The notes beneath the pieces were generated by a model. The model saw only the letters and a list, made by a program, of their open reading frames with translations, was not told the DNA's origin and made no database searches. This document shows, in pieces, positions 35,411 through 44,038 of a DNA stretch of 64,000 bases (positions are counted from its first letter, which is position 1; each line of letters opens with the position of its first letter). The position numbers were made by a program, and so were the translations under genes. This DNA comes from Hoeflea sp. (GTDB taxonomy: Bacteria > Pseudomonadota > Alphaproteobacteria > Rhizobiales > Rhizobiaceae). The DNA lies in NCBI GenBank assembly GCA_019084245.1, contig JAHRFE010000015.1:124001-188000 (forward strand), read 5' to 3'.

Positions 35411-36541
35411 ATGGCAACGCATATCGATCCGGTGGCCCTTCGGCGGCAGATCTTCTTCTGGCTGATCGCGCTCGCGGTGTTTGTCGGCTTCCTGATGGTG
35501 TTCAGCTCCATCCTGCTGCCGTTCATCGCAGGCATGGCGCTCGCCTATTTCCTCGATCCGGTGGCGGATTGGTTCGAACGCCGCGGCCTCTCCCGGCTGA
35601 AGGCGACGCTGGTCATCCTGATCTCCTTCGTGGCGATCTTCGCCCTCTCGCTGATCGTCGTGGTCCCGATCCTGGTCACCCAGGCGGTCGACCTGGGCGG
35701 GCGCATTCCAGGCTACATCACCGAGCTCCAGGCGCTGCTGGTGTCCGAGACCACCCTGCTGCCGGATTGGGTCGGTAGTCAGATGGGTCAGATCAAGGAA
35801 AGTTTTGCCGGACTTTTAAAGGAAGGCGCCGGTTTCGTCGGTACGATATTCCAGCAGATCTGGAATTCCGGCATGGCGATTCTTGACATTGCGGCCCTGT
35901 TTGTCGTGACCCCGGTAGTGGCGTTCTACCTGCTTCTCGATTGGGACAAGATGATCGAAAAGGTCGACAACTGGGTGCCGCGCGATCATGTCGGCACTGT
36001 GCGCGAGCTTGCCAGGCAGATTGACCAGGCGATTGCAGGCTTTGTCCGGGGGCAGGGCAGTGTCTGCCTTATCCTGGGCGTGATCTACGCAGTCGGCCTG
36101 ATGGTCATCGGTTTGAATTTCGGACTTCTGATCGGCCTCTTTGCCGGCGTGATCAGCTTTATCCCCTATGTCGGATCGCTGGTCGGCCTGGTGCTGGCGC
36201 TGATTGTCGCCATTGTCCAGTTCTGGCCGGATTTCATCATGATCGGCGCGGTCATCGGCGTCTTCGTCGTCGGACAGTTTTTCGAGGGCAACATTCTGCA
36301 GCCGCGCATGGTCGGCTCCTCGGTCGGGCTGCATCCGGTCTGGCTGATGTTTGCCCTGTTTGCCTTTGGCGTGCTGTTCGGCTTTGTCGGCATGATGATT
36401 GCCGTGCCGGCGGCGGCGGCGATCGGCGTGCTGGTGCGGTTTGCCATCAACCGCTATCTCGAAAGCGATCTCTATTCAGGCCACCGGGGTCCGGAAATCA
36501 GGGATCCGCTTCCCCCCGGCGGAGCTCCGCCCGATCAATGA
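35411..36541 (+). CDS. AI-2E family transporter (PerM/YdiK-like)
   Basis: Polytopic inner-membrane protein of the AI-2E/PerM family. The 376 residues have about eight helices, the long cytoplasmic or periplasmic loop near residues 100-155, and the C-terminal region with GLLIGLFAGVISFIPYVGSLVG. Family members include TqsA, some Na+/H+ antiporters and many without known substrates, so function is open. Its stop overlaps the hdaA start as ATGA. In rhizobia it regularly sits just upstream of hdaA; the reason is unknown. Confidence 0.88.
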   Translation: MATHIDPVALRRQIFFWLIALAVFVGFLMVFSSILLPFIAGMALAYFLDPVADWFERRGLSRLKATLVILISFVAIFALSLIVVVPILVTQAVDLGGRIPGYITELQALLVSETTLLPDWVGSQMGQIKESFAGLLKEGAGFVGTIFQQIWNSGMAILDIAALFVVTPVVAFYLLLDWDKMIEKVDNWVPRDHVGTVRELARQIDQAIAGFVRGQGSVCLILGVIYAVGLMVIGLNFGLLIGLFAGVISFIPYVGSLVGLVLALIVAIVQFWPDFIMIGAVIGVFVVGQFFEGNILQPRMVGSSVGLHPVWLMFALFAFGVLFGFVGMMIAVPAAAAIGVLVRFAINRYLESDLYSGHRGPEIRDPLPPGGAPPDQ

Positions 36542-37242
36542 GCAAGCGGCCCCTGACCCGGCAACTGCCGCTCGAATTCGATCATGATTCCGCCTCCGGC
36601 CGCGACGATCTGATCGTTTCGGACCGCTTGAGCGCGGCGGTGGCGATTGTCGACCGCTGGCCGGACTGGCCGTCGCCGGTGGTGATACTCGCGGGCCCCA
36701 CGGGATCGGGCAAATCCCATCTCGCCAGCATCTGGGCGGCCCGCGTGGGCGCAAGCAAGGTCAGCATCGAGACTGCCGATCCGATGGTGCTGGAGTTGGC
36801 TGCCCAAGGCCCCATCCTGATTGAAGACATCGACCGCACCGAATTCGACCAGACGGCGCTGTTTCACCTGATCAATGCGGTGCGCGAGCACGGCAGCGCC
36901 ATGCTGATCACCACGCGGCTCTGGCCGGCCGGCTGGAACGTCACATTGCCCGATCTCGCGTCGCGATTGAAGGCCGCCACCGTGGTCGAGATCGCCGAGC
37001 CGGACGAGGAGCTTCTGGCCCAGGTCATGGTCAAGCTGTTTGCCGACCGGCAGGTGGCGGTCGATGACCGGATCATCGTTTATCTGGTGGCCCGTATGGA
37101 GCGCTCGCTCGCCGCCGCCCGGGCGATTGTCACCCGGATCGACCAGCTGGCGCTGGCGCGCGGCTCCAAGATTACCCGTGCGCTCGCAGCCGAAGTGATG
37201 GCGGAAATGGATGCCGGAAAAGACGACATCGAACTGTCATAG
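36538..37242 (+). CDS. hdaA: HdaA: DnaA-related regulator of replication initiation
   Basis: Homologue of Hda/HdaA, which with the loaded sliding clamp stimulates ATP hydrolysis by DnaA and limits re-initiation. The 234 residues have an N-terminal clamp-binding motif QLPLEF (about 9-14), an AAA+ P-loop GPTGSGKSH (about 52-60), a Walker B-like ILIEDID, and the sensor/lid helices. It lacks DNA-binding domain IV of DnaA, as expected. It overlaps perM. This role is established in Caulobacter and E. coli; here it is inferred from family. Confidence 0.92.
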   Translation: MSKRPLTRQLPLEFDHDSASGRDDLIVSDRLSAAVAIVDRWPDWPSPVVILAGPTGSGKSHLASIWAARVGASKVSIETADPMVLELAAQGPILIEDIDRTEFDQTALFHLINAVREHGSAMLITTRLWPAGWNVTLPDLASRLKAATVVEIAEPDEELLAQVMVKLFADRQVAVDDRIIVYLVARMERSLAAARAIVTRIDQLALARGSKITRALAAEVMAEMDAGKDDIELS

Positions 37243-37300
37243 TTCTTTCTTCCTTGTGCTATAGACGGTCAAGTTCGGAACCGCAGCGTTGGAGTGCAGG

Positions 37301-39511
37301 ATGGATAATGTCGAGAATGTCGGCGGCAGTGACTTGCGAATTGACCCGATTGCATCGGAGACGCCCCTGCAAGACCTGCTCACAAGTCCGGAACGCTTCG
37401 TCAACCGCGAGTTTTCCTGGTTGCAGTTCAATCGCCGGGTGCTCGAGGAGACGCTCAATGCGGCCCACCCGCTCTTGGAGCGGGTCAGGTTCCTGTCGAT
37501 CTCGGCGGCCAACCTCGACGAATTCTTCATGGTCCGCGTCGCGGGCCTCGAAGGGCAGGTGCGCCAGGGCATCTCCAACCGTTCCGCCGACGGCATGTCG
37601 CCAAGCGAACAACTGGACAGCATTCTCGAGGAAATCGACGGACTGCAACTCGAGCAGCAGGCCTCGCTTGCCATCCTGCAGCAGAACCTGGCCGACGAGA
37701 ACATCTACATTGTCCGCCCCACGGGGCTCGCCGCCGGCGACATGGAATGGCTCGAAAACGCGTTCCTGCAATCGATCTTCCCGGTCCTGACCCCGCTCTC
37801 GATCGATCCGGCGCATCCGTTTCCGTTCATTCCCAATCTCGGATTCTCGATCTGCCTGCAACTGGCCTCAAAAGCCGCCAATGAGCCGATGACGGCGTTG
37901 ATCCGCCTGCCGGTGGCGCTCGATCGTTTTCTGCGCCTGCCCGATCTCGATGGCGCGATCCGCTACATCACGCTCGAGGACGTGGTCAGCCTGTTCATCA
38001 GCTCGCTCTATCCCGGATACGAAGTGCGCGCGTCGGGCACGTTCCGCATCATTCGCGATTCGGATATCGAGGTTGAAGAAGAGGCCGAAGACCTGGTGCG
38101 CCTGTTCGAAAGCGCGCTCAAGCGCCGCCGCCGCGGCTCGGTGATTCGCATCGAATTCGATTCCGAACTGCCGCAATCCCTGCGCGATTTCGTGGCCCAC
38201 GAGACCAATGTGCCGGAAAACCGGATCGCCGTTCTGCCGGGCCTGCTGGCGCTCAACACGCTGTCGGAAATCACCAAGGCGCCGCGCGACGATCTGAAGT
38301 TCGAGCCCTACAACGCACGATTTCCCGAACGCATCCGCGAACATGCCGGCGATACCTTTGCGGCAATTCGTGAAAAGGATCTGGTCGTTCATCACCCGTA
38401 TGAATCGTTCGACGCGGTAGTCCAGTTCCTGTTCCAGGCGGCGCGCGATCCCGATGTGCTGGCAATCAAGCAGACGCTTTACCGCACCTCCAACGACAGC
38501 CCGATCGTGCGCGCACTGGTCGATGCTGCAGAGGCCGGAAAGTCGGTGACAGCCTTGGTGGAACTCAAGGCAAGGTTTGACGAAGAGGCCAACATCCGCT
38601 GGGCGCGCGACCTCGAACGCGCCGGTGTGCAGGTGGTGTTCGGCTTTCTGGAGCTCAAGACCCACGCCAAGATGTCGCTGATCGTGCGGCGCGAGGAGGG
38701 CAAGCTGGTGACCTATTGCCATCTCGGCACCGGCAACTATCACCCGGTCACAGCCAAGATCTACACTGACCTGTCCTACTTCACCTGCGATCCGGTGATT
38801 GCCCGCGACACGGCCCATGTGTTCAATTTCATCACCGGCTATGGCGAGCCGGAAGGACTGAACAAGCTGGCGGTGTCGCCGCTCAACCTGCGCACCCGGA
38901 TTGTCGACAACATCGAAGCCGAGATTGTCCATGCCGAAGCCGGACGGCCCGCGGCGATCTGGATGAAGATGAATTCGCTGGTTGACCCGCAGATCATCGA
39001 CGCGCTCTATCGCGCAAGCCAGGCCGGTGTCGAGATCGATCTGGTCGTCCGCGGCATCTGCTGCCTGCGCCCGCAGGTTCCTGGCCTTTCGGAACATATT
39101 CATGTCAAGTCGATCGTCGGCCGCTTCCTCGAACACAGCCGGATCTATTGCTTCGGCAATGGCCACGGGCTGCCATCGGCCGAAGCGCTGGTCTATATCG
39201 GCTCGGCCGATCTGATGCCGCGCAATCTCGATCGCCGCGTCGAAACCCTTGTGCCGCTGTCCAACAAGACTGTGCATGAACAGGTGCTGTCGCAGATCAT
39301 GCTCGGCAACATGATCGACAACCAGCAGAGTTACGAGATACTGCCTGACGGAACCTCCCGCCGGATCGAGGCCGGCGACGACGAGCCATTCAATGCGCAG
39401 GTTTATTTCATGACCAATCCCAGTCTTTCCGGCAGAGGCGAGGCGCTCAAATCAAACGCCCCGAAACTGATCGCGGACCGGCTGGCGCGCGCCACCCGCA
39501 GCAAACGCTGA
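37301..39511 (+). CDS. ppk: Polyphosphate kinase 1
   Basis: Membrane-associated enzyme that polymerises the gamma-phosphate of ATP into polyphosphate. The 736 residues match Ppk1: N-terminal start [20 protein letters not shown]; catalytic His region [15 protein letters not shown] (about 450); [10 protein letters not shown] with a second conserved His; and a C-terminal Ppk domain with [19 protein letters not shown] at 37301 is preferred, with GGAG upstream; the frame opens four codons earlier. It is followed by ppx, the degrading enzyme, so the two set the polymer level. Confidence 0.95.
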   Translation: MDNVENVGGSDLRIDPIASETPLQDLLTSPERFVNREFSWLQFNRRVLEETLNAAHPLLERVRFLSISAANLDEFFMVRVAGLEGQVRQGISNRSADGMSPSEQLDSILEEIDGLQLEQQASLAILQQNLADENIYIVRPTGLAAGDMEWLENAFLQSIFPVLTPLSIDPAHPFPFIPNLGFSICLQLASKAANEPMTALIRLPVALDRFLRLPDLDGAIRYITLEDVVSLFISSLYPGYEVRASGTFRIIRDSDIEVEEEAEDLVRLFESALKRRRRGSVIRIEFDSELPQSLRDFVAHETNVPENRIAVLPGLLALNTLSEITKAPRDDLKFEPYNARFPERIREHAGDTFAAIREKDLVVHHPYESFDAVVQFLFQAARDPDVLAIKQTLYRTSNDSPIVRALVDAAEAGKSVTALVELKARFDEEANIRWARDLERAGVQVVFGFLELKTHAKMSLIVRREEGKLVTYCHLGTGNYHPVTAKIYTDLSYFTCDPVIARDTAHVFNFITGYGEPEGLNKLAVSPLNLRTRIVDNIEAEIVHAEAGRPAAIWMKMNSLVDPQIIDALYRASQAGVEIDLVVRGICCLRPQVPGLSEHIHVKSIVGRFLEHSRIYCFGNGHGLPSAEALVYIGSADLMPRNLDRRVETLVPLSNKTVHEQVLSQIMLGNMIDNQQSYEILPDGTSRRIEAGDDEPFNAQVYFMTNPSLSGRGEALKSNAPKLIADRLARATRSKR

Positions 39512-39675
39512 TTTGTGGTCCTCAATCCGCACAGCACCATGGCCATGATTATTTGCCAGGTATGCAACGGGTTCCGGTTTTGGAGCGTTCACTATATAAC
39601 GCCCCGAATCCTGTCGTCCCTGACCCCGTCCAGTTGCGGCGGAACAGGTCACGCGAACCGCGAAGCGCTTTAGAT

Positions 39676-41202
39676 ATGGTCGAATCGGAAGCTCAGGGAC
39701 GACTGCCCGGTATCCACCCGGTTTCTGTCGTCGATATAGGCTCCAATTCCGTGCGTCTGGTCATCTACGAAGGGCTCAATCGCTCCCCTTCGGTGCTGTT
39801 CAACGAAAAGGTCCTGTGCGGCCTGGGCAAAGGGCTCGTCGCAACCCGCCGCATGGATGAAACCGGCATCGCCCGCGCGCTGGCCGCGCTGGTTCGCTTT
39901 CGCGCGTTGTCCGAACAGGCGCGCGCTTCGGAAATGCATGTCCTTGCCACAGCCGCCGCGCGGGAAGCCGAGAACGGCGCGTCTTTCATCGCGGATGCCG
40001 AAGTCATCCTCGGATGCCGCATCAGGCTCCTGACCGGTGAGGAGGAGGCGAGGTTCTCCGCCCTCGGCATCATCGCCGGTTACTACCAGCCCGATGGCAT
40101 TGCCGGGGATCTCGGCGGCGGATCGCTCGAGCTGGTCGACGTCAAGGGGGCGGGTCATTCAGGTGGCCAGACCCTGCCGCTCGGCGGCTTGCGGCTCGCG
40201 GAAATGTCCGGCAATTCGATTTCGAGGGCACGATCCATCGCCCGCCGGGCGCTGAAGAAATCACCCGTGCTGCAGGGGGGCGCAGGGCGCACCTTCTATG
40301 CTGTCGGCGGCACCTGGCGCAACATCGCCAAGCTGCACATGGAGATCAGCAACTATCCGCTGCACATGATGCAGGCCTATGAGATTGAGGCCGGACCGGC
40401 GATCGAATTCCTGGGCGAAGTCTCCGCCATGAAGCAGTCGCGGATCAGCGCCATCAAGGCGATTTCCCGCAACCGGCGGGGGCTCTTGCCCTACGGCGCC
40501 GTGGCGCTGCAGGAAACGCTGATCGCCATGAAGGCGGCGCGCGTCAGCTTCTCGGCGCTGGGCGTGCGTGAGGGCTATCTCTATTCCCTGCTGGGGCGGG
40601 CCGAGGCCGCGCGCGATCCCTTGCTGACGGCGGCGAACGAGCTGGCGATCCTTCGCGCCCGGTCGCCCGAGCATGCGCGGGAACTGGCCGCCTGGACCGG
40701 CAAGATGTTTCCGGTTTTCGGCGTCAACGAGACCGAGGAGGAAGCCCGCTACCGCCAGGCCGCCTGTCTGCTGGCCGACATCTCCTGGCGCGCCCACCCC
40801 GACTATCGCGGCCTGCAGGCGCTCAACATCATCGCCCACAGCACCTTTACCGGCATTACCCACGCCGGACGCGCCTATATCGCGCTGGCCAATTATTTCC
40901 GCTTCGAGGGCCTCAATGATGACGGCGTCTCCTCGGGGCTGGCGGCCATCGCCGGGCCGAAATATCTCGACTACGCCAAGCTCCTGGGCGGCATGCTGCG
41001 CGTGGTCTACCTGTTCTCGGCTTCCATGCCCGGAATCGTGCCGCATCTGGCCTTCGTCGCCGCCGAACCCGCGGACGGCGACGTCGATATCGTTCTCGTG
41101 GTGCCGCGTTCCTGCGAGACCTTTGTCGGCGAGCGGCTGGAAGGCCGCCTGCAGCAGCTTGCCAAGCTGACCGGCAAGCGCCTGGGCTTCAGGATCGGCT
41201 GA
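39676..41202 (+). CDS. ppx: Exopolyphosphatase, Ppx/GppA family
   Basis: Removes terminal phosphates from polyphosphate or the 5' phosphate of pppGpp. The 508 residues have the actin-like ASKHA fold: DIGSNSVRLVIYE (about 19-31), a conserved TGEEEARFSALG (about 120) and the phosphate-2 loop GDLGGGSLEL. A C-terminal HD-like domain follows. ATG at 39676 is preferred; the frame is open for 41 more codons across a promoter-like region. It lies 164 bases after ppk and was probably expressed with it or from its own promoter. Confidence 0.93.
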   Translation: MVESEAQGRLPGIHPVSVVDIGSNSVRLVIYEGLNRSPSVLFNEKVLCGLGKGLVATRRMDETGIARALAALVRFRALSEQARASEMHVLATAAAREAENGASFIADAEVILGCRIRLLTGEEEARFSALGIIAGYYQPDGIAGDLGGGSLELVDVKGAGHSGGQTLPLGGLRLAEMSGNSISRARSIARRALKKSPVLQGGAGRTFYAVGGTWRNIAKLHMEISNYPLHMMQAYEIEAGPAIEFLGEVSAMKQSRISAIKAISRNRRGLLPYGAVALQETLIAMKAARVSFSALGVREGYLYSLLGRAEAARDPLLTAANELAILRARSPEHARELAAWTGKMFPVFGVNETEEEARYRQAACLLADISWRAHPDYRGLQALNIIAHSTFTGITHAGRAYIALANYFRFEGLNDDGVSSGLAAIAGPKYLDYAKLLGGMLRVVYLFSASMPGIVPHLAFVAAEPADGDVDIVLVVPRSCETFVGERLEGRLQQLAKLTGKRLGFRIG

Positions 41203-41283
41203 CTGCAAGCCTGAGCGGGCCTGCGTCCGACAAGCGCCGCGCATCCAAGAGGATGCGCTAAGGTCACTGTAACAGCTTGAATC

Positions 41284-41333
41284 AATGCATGTCGTTATAG
41301 TTCAAACGAATCCGTTTGAAGGCGACATGCATT
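41284..41333. repeat. Nested palindrome joined to repeat copy 2
   Basis: Outer arms AATGCATGTCG (41284-41294) and CGACATGCATT (41323-41333) and inner arms TTCAAACG (41301-41308) and CGTTTGAA (41313-41320) form one long stem with small internal loops. The GCATGTCG/CGACATGC outer arms resemble a palindrome class I associate with rhizobial intergenic regions. It could terminate ppx transcription, and its last T is also the first base of the neighbouring repeat copy. Confidence 0.75.
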
Positions 41334-41453
41334 AGTGGTGCGATCCAGACAGATGGTTCCCATCTGTCTGGACAAATCGCCCCACCAGATCAATAGCTTG
41401 TGGGCTGACTTTTCGAAACAGATGGGAACCATCTGCTTCGGTCAGACCACTAG
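41333..41453. repeat. Dispersed palindromic intergenic element, copy 2 (full length)
   Basis: A 121-bp copy with perfect 7-bp terminal inverted repeats TAGTGGT (41333-41339) and ACCACTA (41446-41452). Hairpin 1 has perfect 12-bp arms CCAGACAGATGG (41345-41356) and CCATCTGTCTGG (41360-41371). Hairpin 2 has arms CGAAACAGATGG (41414-41425) and CCATCTGCTTCG (41429-41440). It begins in the nested palindrome and ends one base before the stop codon of the leftward DUF1428 gene. Confidence 0.88.
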
Positions 41454-41454
41454 C

Positions 41455-41814
41455 TCACATCTCGACGATGCTCTCGAAGCCGCCCCACATCATGCGCATG
41501 CCGTCGAACGGCATCTTGCTCATGTCGGGACCCATCAGGGACTCGAGCTGCTTCATTGAAGCGCCCATGCCACTGTCGGCCGTGGCCTTGTCGGGCCAGA
41601 GTATCCAGGAGAAGACGACACTTTCCCCAGCCTCCAGTTTGACCGCCATCGGAAACGAGGTGACCTTGCCGTCGGGCACGTCCGCGCCCCACGCCTCCAT
41701 CACCGAAAGCGCTCCGTTCTCGCGAAACACCTTGGCGCTGGCTTCGGCCATCTCGGTATACGCCGCCTTGTTGGCATCGGGAACGGCGAGCAGAACTCCT
41801 TGCACATATGTCAT
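41455..41814 (-). CDS. DUF1428 family protein
   Basis: Small protein of 119 residues in the DUF1428 family (E. coli YbaA-like, dimeric alpha-beta-barrel fold). The pattern YVQGVLLAVPDANKAAYTEMAE at the start and MRMMWGGFESIVE at the end are typical. No biochemical role is established for the family. It is the last gene of a four-gene leftward run tetR-VOC-DUF899-DUF1428 and may act in the same stress or detoxification task. Confidence 0.9.
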   Translation of the reverse strand: MTYVQGVLLAVPDANKAAYTEMAEASAKVFRENGALSVMEAWGADVPDGKVTSFPMAVKLEAGESVVFSWILWPDKATADSGMGASMKQLESLMGPDMSKMPFDGMRMMWGGFESIVEM

Positions 41815-41879
41815 GATCAGCCTCTCTTTGCTGTACTACGGTTATCTTGGCGAAGACGGACGGTCAGGTCCGGCGTGCA

Positions 41880-42581
41880 TCAGCCGGACGCCCGTTGCGG
41901 CATCTGGCGTGCGACGGCGCTGGGCGCGGACGGATGCGGATCATATTCGTCGTGCCGCCGCCACCAGACATAGGGCTCACCCTGGGCAACGCCTTCGGGC
42001 GACTCCTCCCAGGTCTCCTGGCGGCCGAAGGGCGTGATGTCGAGCAGCGTCATCGGCGTGCCCAGGGTCTCGACGCCGCGGCCGCTGGTGTAGTAGGTCC
42101 TCATGATGCCTGCATCGGTGTTGAGAAACACATTGAGGCCGAAGCCGCCATCAATCCCGAAATCGCTGCCGAAACTGTCGATGCTCTGGTAGAACGGCAT
42201 GGTCCATCCCATGCGCCGCTTGTAGCGTTCGATCTCCGGCGACGGAGCGCGGGCAACGAAGACGAGTGTTACGTCTCGGGCATTGATATGAGCCAGGTGC
42301 GGAATGTGATCGCCAACCATGCTGCAGCCGGCGCAGGGCGCGGGGTCGTTCGGCTTGAGCATGTGATGATAGACGATCAGCTGGCTTCGCCCTTCGAACA
42401 GACCCTCAAGTCCGGTCTCTCCGGTGGGGCCGGTAAAGCGGTAGTCCTTTTCCACCCTGAGCCATGGCAGCCTTCGGCGATCGGCGGCAATGCGGTCCAA
42501 CGCTTCGGTGGCGGCCTTTTCCTGTGCCACCTGGCGCGCATAGGCGTCCATCCATTCGGCCTCTTCGACAATCCTGTTCAT
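41880..42581 (-). CDS. DUF899 family thioredoxin-like protein
   Basis: A 233-residue protein of DUF899, predicted to have a thioredoxin-like fold. Visible hallmarks are the CAGCSM redox-like motif (Cys pair near residue 84), followed by VTLVFVARAP and an aromatic C-terminal half with FLNTDAGIMRTYYTSGRG, as in this family. No signal peptide, so cytoplasmic. Function is unknown; the Cys pair suggests thiol chemistry. It follows the VOC gene by 27 bases and precedes DUF1428 by 65. Confidence 0.9.
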   Translation of the reverse strand: MNRIVEEAEWMDAYARQVAQEKAATEALDRIAADRRRLPWLRVEKDYRFTGPTGETGLEGLFEGRSQLIVYHHMLKPNDPAPCAGCSMVGDHIPHLAHINARDVTLVFVARAPSPEIERYKRRMGWTMPFYQSIDSFGSDFGIDGGFGLNVFLNTDAGIMRTYYTSGRGVETLGTPMTLLDITPFGRQETWEESPEGVAQGEPYVWWRRHDEYDPHPSAPSAVARQMPQRASG

Positions 42582-42608
42582 GTCATCCTCCCTTGAAATG
42601 GCCGGCGC

Positions 42609-43034
42609 TCAACCGGCCTGTTGCTTCTCGATCGCCGGTTCGTTGAAGGCCCATTCCAGGCCGAAGGGATCGCGGACGCGGCCGTAGCGGTCGCCCCAGA
42701 ATTCCAGCTTGAACGGCGACACCACCTCGCAGCCGGCGTCAACAGCCCGGTTCCACCAAAAATCGCCATCTTCGATGACCAATTGCAGCACGAAATTGCT
42801 GCCGGAGGATGGCTGCGCGCCGTATTCGGGGAACGGGTCCATCACCATGACCATGCCGTTATCGATCTCGATGGCTGCATTGAGGACGCGGCCATCCTCG
42901 CTGCGGGCAATGTCGCCATGCAGGACCGCGGCGAATGCGCGTCTGTAGAATTCGATCGCCTTGTCGGCGCCTTCGACGGTGGCATAGGGGATCACCCCGT
43001 GCATCAGCCGTCGGTAATCGGATGCCGTACTCAT
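42609..43034 (-). CDS. VOC family protein (PhnB-like glyoxalase fold)
   Basis: Vicinal-oxygen-chelate fold protein of the PhnB/3-demethylubiquinone methyltransferase-like group. The 141 residues include MHGVIPYATVEGADKAIEFY, then VLHGDIARSEDGRVLNAAIE and a C-terminal GDRYGRVRDPFGLEWAF with an invariant Gly and Arg-Asp-Pro-Phe-Gly pattern. Members can resist drugs or metabolise small molecules, but the substrate here is unknown. The ATG at 43034 overlaps the tetR stop by four bases, so it is directly coupled to the regulator. Confidence 0.9.
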   Translation of the reverse strand: MSTASDYRRLMHGVIPYATVEGADKAIEFYRRAFAAVLHGDIARSEDGRVLNAAIEIDNGMVMVMDPFPEYGAQPSSGSNFVLQLVIEDGDFWWNRAVDAGCEVVSPFKLEFWGDRYGRVRDPFGLEWAFNEPAIEKQQAG

Positions 43035-43645
43035 TTCTTCTCCTCCCTGGATTGAGAAAACAACATGGATACATAACGGATGAGGTGATCGACGCTGTCC
43101 TGGGCGAAACTCACCGAGTTTCCGGACTTGGCCAGAATGAAGGCGCCCTGGAGGACGGCCTGGGTGTGCAGCGCAAGGCTTTCGGGCGTAAATCCGCTCA
43201 CGCCGCGCGCCGCCATGGCTGCCCTGATGTCGGGCACAAGCGTCATCGCATGGCCCGAAATCGAGGCGTGGCAGGCATCGCGGATTGCAGGCGCGCTGTC
43301 GTAAACCTCCTGCGCCATGGTGCCGACCAGGCAGGTATAGTCCGGCAGATCGCCGGCGAGCAGGTCCTTGCGGAACTCGAGATAGGCGATGAGCCGGTCG
43401 TACGGGTCGTCGGGCTGATGGTAGGGCGCGCCGGCAAACAGCGCCGCCGTGGTCTCGGACCAGAAATCGGCGGCGGCGACGCCGAGTTCTTCCTTGCTCT
43501 TGAAATGGTGGAAGAAGGCGCCCTTGGTCACGCCGGCCGTCTTGCACAGATCATCCACCGACGTGGCGGAAAACCCCTTGGCGCGAATCACGTCGCGGGC
43601 GGATTCAAGAAGGCGGGTGCGGGCGTTGATGGCGCGGGGTGACAT
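43031..43645 (-). CDS. TetR/AcrR family transcriptional regulator
   Basis: Repressor of 204 residues with the TetR N-terminal helix-turn-helix (about 10-55, RLLESARDVIRAKGFSATSV then GVTKGAFFHHFKSKEEL). A variable ligand-binding domain with two Cys follows (YTCLVG about 107, DACHAS about 127). It heads the operon with the VOC, DUF899 and DUF1428 genes. A near-perfect palindrome 23 bases upstream is a likely autoregulatory operator. The inducer is unknown. Confidence 0.93.
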   Translation of the reverse strand: MSPRAINARTRLLESARDVIRAKGFSATSVDDLCKTAGVTKGAFFHHFKSKEELGVAAADFWSETTAALFAGAPYHQPDDPYDRLIAYLEFRKDLLAGDLPDYTCLVGTMAQEVYDSAPAIRDACHASISGHAMTLVPDIRAAMAARGVSGFTPESLALHTQAVLQGAFILAKSGNSVSFAQDSVDHLIRYVSMLFSQSREEKK

Positions 43646-43667
43646 GGCGTGTTCCTTTGGTTCAAAT

Positions 43668-43683
43668 TACCAACCGGTCGGTA
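43668..43683. promoter_or_regulatory. TetR operator candidate
   Basis: TACCAACCGGTCGGTA is a 16-bp inverted repeat with one mismatched pair, matching TetR-family operators of the type TACCGACCGGTNGGTA. It lies 23 bases upstream of the tetR start. Confidence 0.78.
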
Positions 43684-43820
43684 TGTTTGCAAGGGGAAAA
43701 TCGACGGCGCGGGCAGGGCGGAGAAAAGTGGCGCATAGCGCTTGGGCCGGATTCCCGCCGCAACCGGCATGGTTCGGCGCACTCCGCCGTTGGGGTGTGG
43801 CTTTGCCGGTTGCTGCAATG

Positions 43821-43857
43821 GAAAAGAAAAAGGCCGGGCGAAATTCGCACCGACCTT
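43821..43857 (-). terminator. Putative terminator of the rnd transcript
   Basis: Imperfect stem AAGGCCGGGCGA (43830-43841) / TCGCACCGACCTT (43845-43857). On the minus strand it is followed by a T-rich tract (complement of 43821-43829). It lies about 180 bases beyond the rnd stop. Confidence 0.5.
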
Positions 43858-44038
43858 CCCACTTTGCCTCTACACGCCTGCCAGTACATCCGTGGTCAGG
43901 GTGGAGACAAATCTCGTGTTGAAACCAATATGGGGGGCCGCAGCGGGGATTGCAAGACCTAATGTAGGTCGGGTTCCAAAATGAATCCGCCAGGTTCGAT
44001 CGAGCACGCACGGGTGCAAACGAGCCTGAGCGCGCTGC

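Larger units (their letters stand above)
43646..44038. other. Intergenic region between tetR and rnd
   Basis: This 393-base gap contains the tetR operator/promoter at its left end and a candidate rnd terminator (43821-43857). The remainder holds one short inverted repeat ACCTA/TAGGT near 43960 and no credible gene. Confidence 0.55.
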
